A DNA stretch of 22,500 nucleotides from Salpingoeca rosetta (taxonomy: Eukaryota > Opisthokonta > Choanoflagellata > Craspedida > Salpingoecidae), in NCBI RefSeq assembly GCF_000188695.1, contig NW_004754921.1:824092-846591 (forward strand), read 5' to 3'. The number at the start of each line of letters is the position of its first letter. Position 1 is the stretch's first letter. This document shows positions 11,407-21,021 of this stretch, one piece after another. The notes under the pieces were generated by a model. The model worked only from the letters and a program-made list of their open reading frames with translations. It searched no databases and was not told the DNA's origin. A program made the position numbers and the translations under genes.

Positions 11407-12201
11407 CGTGAACGTCGTGCACAGATGTGGAGATGGGGGGGGGTGAGGGCAGCGGGGGAACGAGGGGCAGCGGGGGATCGGAGTGAGCTTGGGCCAGGGA
11501 AGAGGGGAGAGTGGTGGTGGTGCGCATGTGAGGCGGAGAGCGAGAGAGAGAGAAATAGAGAAAGAGAGATGGGATGTGTCATGTGTGGGCATGGGCCGGT
11601 GTGAGTGCGAGAGAGTGTGCATGTATGCTGTGGGTGTGCTAACCTGCGACTTTTTCTCGTGTGACTGTTGATGGCATCATCCCGCTGCCACTCTTGGTGT
11701 TTGTCCCCGTTGATGCACGTCAGAGAAGTACATCAACTCACCCACGTTATCCCAACTCACACGCACGCACAATCACTCACCCTCACGCACGCACACACGC
11801 ACGCAAACATACACGCACATTGTCCGATCACGCGCGACAAAACAGGTCACCAAGGTCCTCGGCCGCACTGGCTCCCAGGGTCAGGCCATTCAGGTTCGCG
11901 TGGAGTTCCTCGACGACACCAGCCGCAGCATCATCCGTAACGTCAAGGTGCGTGTGTGCGTGTGTGTGTATCTGATGTTTGTTGATGTTGTGTGTGTGTG
12001 GTTGCTGTTGTTTCCTTTGCTTTTATTTTTCCTTGCATCGCTTTTGTTCTCGCATCGACGCTCACATTCCCTTGCTACTTGCTGTCTGTATCGTTACTGC
12101 CATCTCGCAATCACTCCTTATCGTCGTCCTCCCCCCTCCCCGGGCCTCTCGTCAATGTCAACGTCAACTTGTGTCAACCAAACAACCAACTGCCATGGTT
12201 G

Positions 12202-12275
<74 letters not shown>

Positions 12276-12344
12276 GGCCCCGTGCGCGCTGGCGATATCC
12301 TTGTTCTGCTCGAGTCTGAGCGCGAGGCACGCCGCATGAGATAA
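11293..12344 (+). CDS. RPS28: 40S ribosomal protein eS28
   Basis: Small-subunit ribosomal protein at the mRNA exit region. Three exons, 11293-11322, 11846-11947 and 12276-12344, join in phase 0 to give 66 residues, against 69 in human. Near-identity to the family is plain: [37 protein letters not shown] and the C-terminus [12 protein letters not shown]. The N-terminus is short, [11 protein letters not shown]. Donors are GTACGT and GTGCGT. Intron 1 opens with (TG)n 22 bases after the donor; intron 2 ends in (TG)34 directly against CAG. The upstream leader is pyrimidine-rich, as is usual for ribosomal protein genes. Certain identification. Confidence 0.98.
11344..11405. repeat. (TG)31 microsatellite
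   Basis: Uninterrupted TG tract beginning 22 bases after the donor of RPS28 intron 1 (11323-11845). A G-rich stretch (11429-11520) and a GAGA-rich stretch (11535-11570) follow in the same intron. Confidence 0.98.
12205..12272. repeat. (TG)34 microsatellite abutting a splice acceptor
   Basis: Uninterrupted TG tract whose last unit touches the CAG acceptor (12273-12275) of RPS28 intron 2 (11948-12275). Confidence 0.99.
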
Positions 12345-12572
12345 GCGAGCCAGCCTGTGCTCGTGCGTGGGTGCGTGTTGCGTCCTCTGTGTGTTTGGTT
12401 TTCGCCCACTGTCGCCCCGCTCGACTGTTGCTTGAGTAAGCGCGGATCTACCGACACACTTGCTCTTCTTGTTGTTCTTTTTTCTACTCGTGCAACAGTC
12501 GCTCGCACCAATGAAACGAAACCAAACCCACCATGCCCGAGACCATATCATGATTGTCAAATGAGAGAGAGA

Positions 12573-12595
12573 GTGTGTGTGTGTGTGTGTGTGTG
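12573..12595. repeat. (GT)11 microsatellite
   Basis: Uninterrupted GT tract downstream of RPS28, preceded by GAGAGAGAGA. Confidence 0.95.
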
Positions 12596-12705
12596 GTGTG
12601 CCATGGATGTCGAGGACTTGTAGTCACAGTTGCGGCAGACGAACATCGCACCACTCCCCACGGACGCAATTCGATTCATTTGCTGCCCGCTCTCCGTTCC
12701 TTCCT

Positions 12706-12706
<1 letters not shown>

Positions 12707-12745
<39 letters not shown>
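12707..12745. repeat. (CA)19 microsatellite
   Basis: Uninterrupted CA tract 110 bases after the GT tract at 12573-12595. The two could pair if both are in the RPS28 3' UTR. Confidence 0.96.
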
Positions 12746-12746
<1 letters not shown>

Positions 12747-13273
12747 ATCATGTCTGTGTGACACACGTCAGTTCATCAACTTTACTGCTGAGAGAGAGAA
12801 AAAAAGGGAGCGGGAAGGGAAACGAGGGCGAATGAGGACAAGAGTGGGCGTAACCGACGACAAGGTACACACAACACGGACAAGCTGACCGCTCCTCCCC
12901 GATCAAGCAAAGGAAACACACAAACACCATCATCATCATCACAAAGTGGGGAGGATGACGAGAAAAGAGAAGGGAGGGGCACAAGAACAACAACAAGAGC
13001 CGAATACAAGACACCAAAAGGAGGGCCATCCCTAACCCCAAAGACATGTACACGTGCACAAAGGCTGCAGTCGCACATGTCCACAAGGCACAAGGACAAA
13101 GCCTCGCATCACCACGACATGCACGGACACAGAGCTACATGCTCAAGCGAAGTATGCGGAGGGGGCGGGGGAGACAAGGAACGAGAGAAAGTGTGGAAGC
13201 AAAGACCGCCAGTTGGCTTCAGCAAAACAAAAGCCAAAAAAGGAGTTTGCAAGGAAAGGAGGCACAGGTGGTA

Positions 13274-13308
13274 TTGTTGTTGTTGTTGTTGTTGTTGGTG
13301 GTGGTGGT
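13274..13308. repeat. (TTG)n(GTG)n trinucleotide tract
   Basis: TTG units followed by GTG units in the ARF1 downstream region. Non-coding here, so it is an exception to the exon bias of trinucleotide tracts in this window. Confidence 0.93.
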
Positions 13309-13405
13309 ATGGAGGAAGAAACAACAAACGCTAGGTAAACACACAAGACACACGTATTACGCACATCATAAATGATATGGCGACAGGCATGGGAGGGAAG
13401 GGCGT

Positions 13406-14293
<888 letters not shown>

Positions 14294-15436
14294 CTTGTGA
14301 CTGTGGAAAGGGGAGGACAAGTAAGCAGCGCAAGACAAAAATAGAGAGGTCAAGGTTAGTGGTGGTGAACACGGATGCATGGACAACTGAGGCAAACAAG
14401 GAGATGGAGGAGACGCTTGCTGTTGTGGTTACTGCTCTTGTTGCTGCTGCAAGGAGTGTGGCGTCACATCGTGCACGATAGAGCGCTTAGTGCTGTCGAT
14501 GGCACAACACAGCTGTGGACACAAAACCACGACACAATCGCCACCAACAAGATACAACCCCCACACACAGCACGCACACTCAAAAAAAAGAAAGGATATC
14601 CTCAGCGTGGGGAGGAGGTAGTAGATGAATGAACACGGGACGAAACCAATTAGAGATGGACGACACAATGCGAGAGGGCGCGACAACTGGGGAAGCACAG
14701 AGGAGAAAGGCTACGACAACAACGACGCCATCAGCCGCACAGTAACCAGACACAACACTCTCGTTGTTTCGTGCTCCCCCACATCAAAAGTGCCAACGCA
14801 GCAACCATCTCATCTGCCACGCGGCACACGGGCATTCCACCAACACAGCACATGCCCAAGCTGTGCACCCAAGCCCTTCCAGCAACGCCGACAACCACAC
14901 GACAGCAAGCATGCCCGCTTCTTCCTCTCTGTCCGCCACGTCCACCAAATCGACCACAGGTGCTTGTTTGTTGTTGCTGCTGCTGATGGTACTGCCTGCC
15001 TCGCCAGAGCTGCTGTGGTCTTCGTTCGAGCTGGCTCTCAGGTCTGGGTTCAAGAGCTCCCTCACGCATTTGAGACCACGTCCTCTCAACCCACTCTCTC
15101 GTCTCCCACACACGCACACGCGCGCGCGCACGCAGAGAGGCACATGGAGCAGGCAACGCACCTGCTTTGCTGACGCGAGGAGAAGGAGACAAGCGAGGGA
15201 AAGTGACCGTGGTGTGCTGTGTGGAGGCGTGACAGCGTGGAATGTCCAGCAAAGCACTTGCTCACTTTTCCCACAGCACACAGCAGCAAGAGAAGACAGG
15301 CGGGAACAACACACACACAAGAGCACAAGCGCATAAGCAGAATTTTTTTTATTTTTTTTCTTGATGGGCTGTTTTGTTGGCACCGCCTTCTTTGCTGAGC
15401 TGGGCTCGCGCCAACACGCCCTGGCTCGCCCACAGT
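14294..15436. other. Spacer upstream of ARF1
   Basis: No gene firmly supported over 1.1 kb. It must contain the ARF1 promoter. A - strand frame about 15070-14900 is rich in Ser, Asp and Glu and looks faintly coding, but has no start, no partner exons and no known motif. T-rich runs lie at 15342-15360. Confidence 0.5.
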
Positions 15437-15442
15437 TTTATT
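15437..15442 (-). terminator. Possible polyadenylation signal AATAAA
   Basis: TTTATT on the + strand reads AATAAA on the - strand, 445 bases after the stop of the large coiled-coil gene. It would give that mRNA a 3' UTR containing the long CA tract. Single hexamers occur by chance, so support is modest. Confidence 0.4.
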
Positions 15443-15564
15443 TCTTTAGCCCGAGCACCAAAAGTCTGCCTCCATCCATTGCACCGATCCAAAATGCATG
15501 GATTCTCCTATTTTAATTATGCGACAGCATAAACTAACAAAAGCGAGCGACACGACATATAAAG

Positions 15565-15804
<240 letters not shown>

Positions 15805-15886
15805 TTGTGTATGCCACGCACACGTGTGATACATCATATCCCACTGCACGACGCTTTCCACGGCACCACGGCGCGTGTCAATGTCA

Positions 15887-16996
15887 TCAGAATGGCCCAT
15901 CTGAGGGCGCTTTTGCTTCGTGTTGCTCCGGTGCGTGCTCGGGTTGTGCGTGTTGCAGCCATGCGTGTCCCAGCGCAAGCGCAGATGACGTGAAGAACGA
16001 AAACTTGAGCGCGTCCTTAAACGGGTCAATGCCAAGGACCTTGGCTGCAACCCAGCCACCGCCAACAACAGCCACAGATTGGCAATACCACGCGGAAGAT
16101 GATGATGATGGCTTCAAAGCAGAGGAAGCCTGCTGCCGCTGCTGCTGTGCCTGTGTCTGTTGTCGATGCAGCCCTTGTTGCTGTTGTTGTTGTTGTATGT
16201 TGGCACCAAGCACGGGGCTGGCCAGTTGTGGCGATGGCAGCTGTTCCCGCGCCACAGCATCTATCGCAAAGTCCAGTGCAGCCGTGTCCACTTGCGTGCT
16301 CACAGAGACGCCACAGGGCCTTGGAACCGTCGCCTGTACCCCAGTGTCCACCATGGCTTTGTGTACGTTATCACTATCAACACTGATCACGCGCTCGGCT
16401 GATTCTGCTGCTGGTGCTGGTGGGGAAGTGGGTGCTATCACCGCCATCGTCGACGTGTTGCCACTTGTCCGGATGCCAGGTGAGCTCGCCATATCATCAG
16501 CCGTTGTCGCCATCACCGATGCTGCAGGAGATGCTAATGCTGGTGCCGACGTGTTGGCCCAGTCCGCCTCTGCATCGCCCACGTGCTTGCTGCTGTCGTC
16601 AGCACCACGGCCCTCACGCCAAACAGCGGCCGAAGCATGACAAGGAAGACGAGGAAGGGGAGAAGGAGGAGGAAGAGAAGAAGAAGCACAAGGGGTACGA
16701 GGGCACGGCTGCATCGTCGTCGCATGTGCTGCCGCCTGGCATGTCGTTTCCTTGGTGCCATTCTTGTCGAGGTTGGCACCAGCAAAACCATCATCGTCAT
16801 CGCTGGCATCGCCGCCGTCACATTCATTCCTGTCGTCATCACCACCATCATCAGCACCACCACCATCGGCATTGCCAACGTCGGGCGTGCTGCCCCTGCT
16901 TCCCGCATCGCTGCCGCCAACACGGGAATCGGGAGCACAGTCAGCGACCACAGCAGTATGGTGGTCACCGCTGCCAGCAACAGCAACAACAACAAC

Positions 16997-17047
<51 letters not shown>

Positions 17048-20000
17048 CTCAAACACGGCGCCGGATTCCTCCGCCCACGACAGCTCGTGCTCCGTTGCGT
17101 CAAACGTCGTTGCATCAAGGTCATCCAGCAGCACGTCCCCCACAGAAACATCTGCTGCAGCCTCGTGCCGCCCACTGCCATGGTCCCCAAACATGCTGTC
17201 GTTGTGGCCACTCGTCGTTGAGGTGGCGTCGGAGTCAACAACAACAGGCGCCTCCCACCACACCGCCGCTTCCTCCAGCTGCCGCATGTGCTGCTGATGC
17301 TCGTGCTGTTGCAACTGGCTGCATGTTGCTGTCGCCACTTCCGCTTCCGCTGTAGCCGCCGTCGCTGCTGCTGTTGTTTTTGTTGTTGTTGTGACTGTTG
17401 TCGAGCACGGTGATTCAAACGCCAGCGCATGGCCCGTCCACGCCGGCGTTGGTGTCATTGGTGTACTGGACCACCCCGCTTGAATGCTCTCCTCCTCCCC
17501 ACTCCGCTCAGCAATGCCGAACAGGGCACGCGGTGCAAGTGCGGAACGCCTTGACGCGCCAACAGCGTCTGCAGCCTCGCTGCTGCCACCATCAACATCA
17601 TCATTGCCATGATCATCCACGACCCCCTGTTCCTCTTGCTGCTGCTGCTGCTGTTGCGGTTCTTGCTGCAACGAGATGTGCTCGACGGCTGCCTCGTCAA
17701 AGTCAAACGACTCGTCACCGTCACCACCATCGTCTGCTCGATATGCATGTAGCCGTGCTGACTCTATCGCCACCGTTGAAGGTGTTGGAGACGGGGAGTG
17801 AGCGGCGGGCGCCTTGTGTGCGATGGTGTGTGCGCTTGTGCTGCCTTTGCGGCTGTTGCTTCCGCTGCTTCTGCGGCTGTTGTTTCCGCTGTTTCCGTTG
17901 CTGCTGTTACTGCCGGCACGGCCGTGGTGATGAAAGGCGCGTGCCGTGGATGAGGTGGGCGACAGCAGCTGGTCAAACAGCGTCTCCTGCGAGTCTTCGA
18001 GCTCGCGCCGAAGCGTCGCAACCTCCTCTTGCAGCCGCGCAACCTGGTACCCATATGCGTGTGTGTTTTGTGTGTTTTGTGTGTTTTGTGTGTGTGTGTG
18101 TGTGTGTGTGTGTTTTGTGTGTTTTGTGTATGTGTGTGTGTGTGTGCGTGTGGTGAGATGAAAGGGTAATTGTGTGATGTGTTGAGGTCGAGAGAGCGTG
18201 TGCATGAGAGTGAGTGGGGTTGGGCGTGTGCACGTGAGTGAAGCAGGTTGCGGTGAACCAGCGTTTGGCACCAACACAATGGCAGTGCGATCGTGTTCTG
18301 AAGAAAACACAAGACTGCTGTGCATGTGAACCACGAACAGCCACTTCACAAGGAAGAAGAAGAAGGAAAGCGACAAGATCAAGGTCATGGCAACGCCAAC
18401 AAATCATCAGAAACACAGCCGTGCAAAACGGGAAGGCAACAATTGTGGCAAGCGTGCTGCTTACGTCCTCGTCGTAGCGGCGGTGCAGGTGCTCAATCTC
18501 TTCCTGCAGGGCATCCACCACATCCTGGTGCAGCTGCTGCTGCTTCTCAAAATCAGACGCCAGTGACTGTGCATGTGTGTATGTGTGTGAGTGTATGTAT
18601 GTGAGTGTATGTGTGTGAGTGTATGTGTGTGAGGATGGGCGCGGTACTACAGACTGTGCTGTTCATGTGTGATGAATGGGCGGACCGAGGCTACAGCCTG
18701 CACAACCAACGCGACACCACCGCCCCAACAAAACAGCCACAATAACAGCCACTACTTCAAACAACAACAGCTTCAAACAACAACAACAACAACAACAACA
18801 ACTTCAAACAACAACAACAACAACAGCTTCAAAACAACTGTGACGCGCACCATGTGTTTGCGCTGCCATTCATTGGAGGTATCCTCCGCTTGCGCCAGCG
18901 TCTGCAAGAGAGATGCGTTGTCCTCCCCCACGTCCTGCAGCTGCGACTTGAGCTCCTCAATCGTCTGTGTCGACGTCGCCAGCCGCGCCTCAAGCTCCCG
19001 CACGCTGGGGTGGTGGTGGTGGTGGTGATGATGATGATGGTGGCTGTTGTGGCGTGATCCGTTGCGGCGGCGGCGCCCGCGCGCGTATGCAAAAGGGCTG
19101 CTGCCCTCTGAGCAGTCTGAATCCGTGGTCTCGCCCTCCTCATCCGTAAACAGCATCGCCCCGCTCAGTCGCGCAACCTGGCAAGGTTGGGGAAGACAGG
19201 GACACCACACAAACACGCGTTCGAGCAGGGATTCGCATGAGCTGCGTGGGTCTACACGCGACACAACAAACAAACAAACAAACTAACAACAACTTAAACA
19301 ACTACAACAGCTTAAACAACAACAACATCAGCAGGAACAGCAGCAGGGCTGGCAACACGGAACGGACCCGTGCTGTGAGGTCTTTGATGGTGGCTCTACT
19401 CCGCTCAAGCTGGTCACGCAAGTCTGTGCACATCTGTTGCACAACAAGGACAGCGGCAGCAGTCGTAATTGTCGTGTGTGTGTGGGGGGGGGGGTAAATG
19501 GGTGAGTGCGTGTGAATCTGTAGGTGAGTAAGTGAGTGACCATACAACGGACCACGAGCATCAATTGGGCGGTGAGTACAAGGCGCAGCAGCAACGGTTC
19601 GTAAGATAAATGTGATTTGCTCAGCTGATTGTACCTGCACGTCGGCTTGATGCTCGCGCATCTCAATGTCAAAGGCCTGCTGCAGGTTTTCATAGCTGTA
19701 CTTTGCTTGAGAGAGTTCCTGAACGCAAGCACGAAGGTGATGGCGGCTGTCACAGGTACTCATTGGCAACACACAAACGACACGGCACATACACGGCACC
19801 CACACATACATGCGCATTCTCACAACTTTGCTGTCAAATAACAGTGGGTCGCAAAGACACAAACACACACGCACATACACTACACATACATGCACACGCA
19901 CGATACAAAACACACACAAACACACACACTACAAACACACACACAAGCACACACACTACAAACACACACACAAACACACACAAGCACACTACAAACACAC

Positions 20001-20467
20001 ACACAGACACACACAAGCACTACACAAAAATACACACACACGAGACGCACGTGTTCGAGGCGGTGGATTTGAGCTTGGTAGTGGTCTTTAGAGGGAGTTT
20101 TCAGGGCATCACTGTGCAAGACAAAGCTGTCTGTGGCGAGCCTGTCGCTTGGGGAGTGGTCCCGCTCCTGGTTAAAGCTGGTGGTGCGGCGCCTGGCAGC
20201 AGCAAACAAGCTGTGTGGCACGGTGCGCTGTTGTGGTTGCTGCTGTGTTGCCAGTGGGCGCCTGGCCTTGTGTGGGTAGCCGTGTTGCGTCGTTGGCAAA
20301 GCTGATGATGTAGTGGCTGGAGACTGAAGCCCCCGCGTCAACGAGGATGAAACGACCACCCCAGTCTCTCCAGCCAGTTCCTCCTCCTCTTGGAAAGGGT
20401 GGTGCTGGTGCTGCCAGATGCGCTCTTGCTCCAGCTCATCGTTCTGCTGACGTCTCGCGCTCATCAT
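15887..20467 (-). CDS. Large coiled-coil protein, six phase-0 exons, about 1050 residues
   Basis: I do not recognise the family. Inferred exons on the - strand: 20467-20051, 19718-19635, 19433-19368, 19177-18851, 18566-18465 and 18043-15887. All five introns are phase 0. Residues 1-139 are Gln/Ser-rich and end in a helix (YQAQIHRLEH). Residues 140-190 are coiled coil (YSYENLQQAFDIEMREHQAD; LRDQLERSRATIKDLTAR). Exon 4 has an acidic patch, an Arg cluster, a run of 11 His (about 234-244) and another coiled coil; exon 5 is coiled coil (DVVDALQEEIEHLHRRYDED). Exon 6 begins with coiled coil and then runs through about 600 residues of low-complexity Ser, Asp, Gly and Thr, including 16 Ser at 16997-17044. 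The last 67 residues contain two weakly hydrophobic stretches (SVAVVGGGWVAAKVLGI; FSFFTSSALALGHAWL) that could be a tail anchor. A scaffold or tether is a guess. The start at 20467 is the first Met after an upstream CA tract; an earlier exon is possible. Confidence 0.75.
16997..17044. repeat. (GCT)15 tract coding for poly-Ser
   Basis: On the - strand this reads as 15 AGC codons plus one AGT in exon 6 of the large coiled-coil gene. Confidence 0.95.
18060..18150. repeat. TG/TTTTGTG simple repeat
   Basis: Blocks of TG and TGTTTTG in intron 5 (18464-18044) of the - strand coiled-coil gene, starting about 14 bases from its acceptor. Reads as CA/CAAAACA in sense. Confidence 0.95.
18570..18632. repeat. 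TGTGAGTGTATG repeat
   Basis: Three to four copies of a 16-base TGTGTGTGAGTGTATG-like unit next to the acceptor of intron 4 (18850-18567) of the - strand coiled-coil gene. Confidence 0.9.
18752..18832. repeat. CAACAA/CTTCAAA trinucleotide repeat
   Basis: CAA blocks separated by three CTTCAAACAA units, in intron 4 of the - strand coiled-coil gene. Reads as TTG in sense, near the donor. Confidence 0.9.
19262..19330. repeat. AAAC/AACAAC simple repeat
   Basis: AAAC units then AACAACTTAAACAAC units, spanning part of intron 3 (19367-19178) of the - strand coiled-coil gene. Confidence 0.88.
19858..20040. repeat. CA repeat with ACTACAAAC interruptions
   Basis: CACACACACTACAAAC and CACACACACAAGCAC units repeated several times in intron 1 (20050-19719) of the - strand coiled-coil gene. 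Reads as TG/GTTTGTAG in sense, close to the donor. Confidence 0.95.
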
Positions 20468-20586
20468 GTTCTCTTCGTTGTCGTCGTTGTTGTTTGTTGC
20501 AAGTCTCGATCTCTCTCTCTCTCCCTTGGTGCAGTCCCGGGCAGCTGGAGCGGCACAACCCTCCGTCCCCAACGCACAGAGACTGA

Positions 20587-20588
<2 letters not shown>

Positions 20589-20628
<40 letters not shown>

Positions 20629-20633
20629 GTGTG
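20589..20633. repeat. (GT)n microsatellite
   Basis: Uninterrupted GT 20589-20623, then GCGTGTGTGTG. Upstream of the - strand coiled-coil start, probably in its 5' leader or a leader intron. Confidence 0.96.
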
Positions 20634-20814
20634 AAGGAAGATGAGGGAAGTCTGCGTGAGAGCAGAGAAGCGTGAGTGAGGGCACTGCTCGCTTGCTTGC
20701 GTGCTTGCGTCGGTGCTGTTTCCTTCTCTGCCGCGAAAAACGGCATGATAATTGACGCAAATCTCCAACAGATCCTCCACAAATCGTGGCTCCCTGCCAC
20801 TAGGACAGGCGTGC

Positions 20815-20823
20815 TATATAAAT
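20815..20823 (+). promoter_or_regulatory. TATA-like box
   Basis: TATATAAAT about 200 bases before the importin-alpha-like ATG. It stands out in a GC-rich context and is the best TATA match seen upstream of a gene here. Function unproven. Confidence 0.4.
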
Positions 20824-20924
20824 GCCACCGCGAGCGCCATTGATGTGAACCAAGCACACACAAACAAGCAAGCACAAGACACCTTCCTTCCACCATCGCG
20901 AACCACCCTTCTTCTCCTCTCTCT

Positions 20925-20995
20925 CCTCTGTCTTCTTGTTCTTGTTCTTTCCCTGTCTTTCTTCTTGTTCTTCTTGTTCTTCTTCTTGGTTGCAG
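20925..20995 (+). promoter_or_regulatory. Polypyrimidine tract with CAG acceptor in the importin leader
   Basis: CTTGTTCTT-type pyrimidine run ending in GGTTGCAG at 20995, 26 bases before the ATG. It is shaped like the 3' end of a leader intron; a donor could lie between the TATA-like box and about 20900. Confidence 0.4.
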
Positions 20996-21021
20996 GCAAG
21001 CACGGCAGGCACAGCGGCACC

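Larger units (their letters stand above)
12345..13405. other. Convergent 3' spacer between RPS28 and ARF1
   Basis: No gene seen. It should contain both 3' UTRs. Contents: GT tract 12573-12595, CA tract 12707-12745, purine-rich stretches about 12788-12835 and 12950-13010, and a TTG/TGG tract 13274-13308. No AATAAA was noted. Confidence 0.65.
20468..21021. other. Divergent upstream region of the coiled-coil and importin-alpha-like genes
   Basis: No coding sequence supported in 554 bases. Contents: GT tract 20589-20633, a TATA-like box at 20815-20823, and a long CTT/TTC-rich stretch 20925-20990. Both gene starts must be driven from here. Confidence 0.65.

Noticed and set aside
11323..12275. Box C/D snoRNA hosted in an RPS28 intron
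   Set aside because: Ribosomal protein introns often host snoRNAs, and GTTGATGG and CTGATG occur here, but no matched C and D box pair with a terminal stem was found by eye.
14875..15115. + strand frame starting MPASSSLSATSTKSTTGACL with a hydrophobic Leu run
   Set aside because: It looks briefly like a signal peptide, but the frame continues into Arg/Pro and His-Thr repeat sequence without homology or consistent composition.
15887..18388. Treating the long - strand frame 15887-18388 as a single-exon gene
   Set aside because: Its N-terminal part is CA-repeat translation; a clean acceptor at 18044-18046 and phase-0 upstream coiled-coil exons show it is the last exon of a longer gene.
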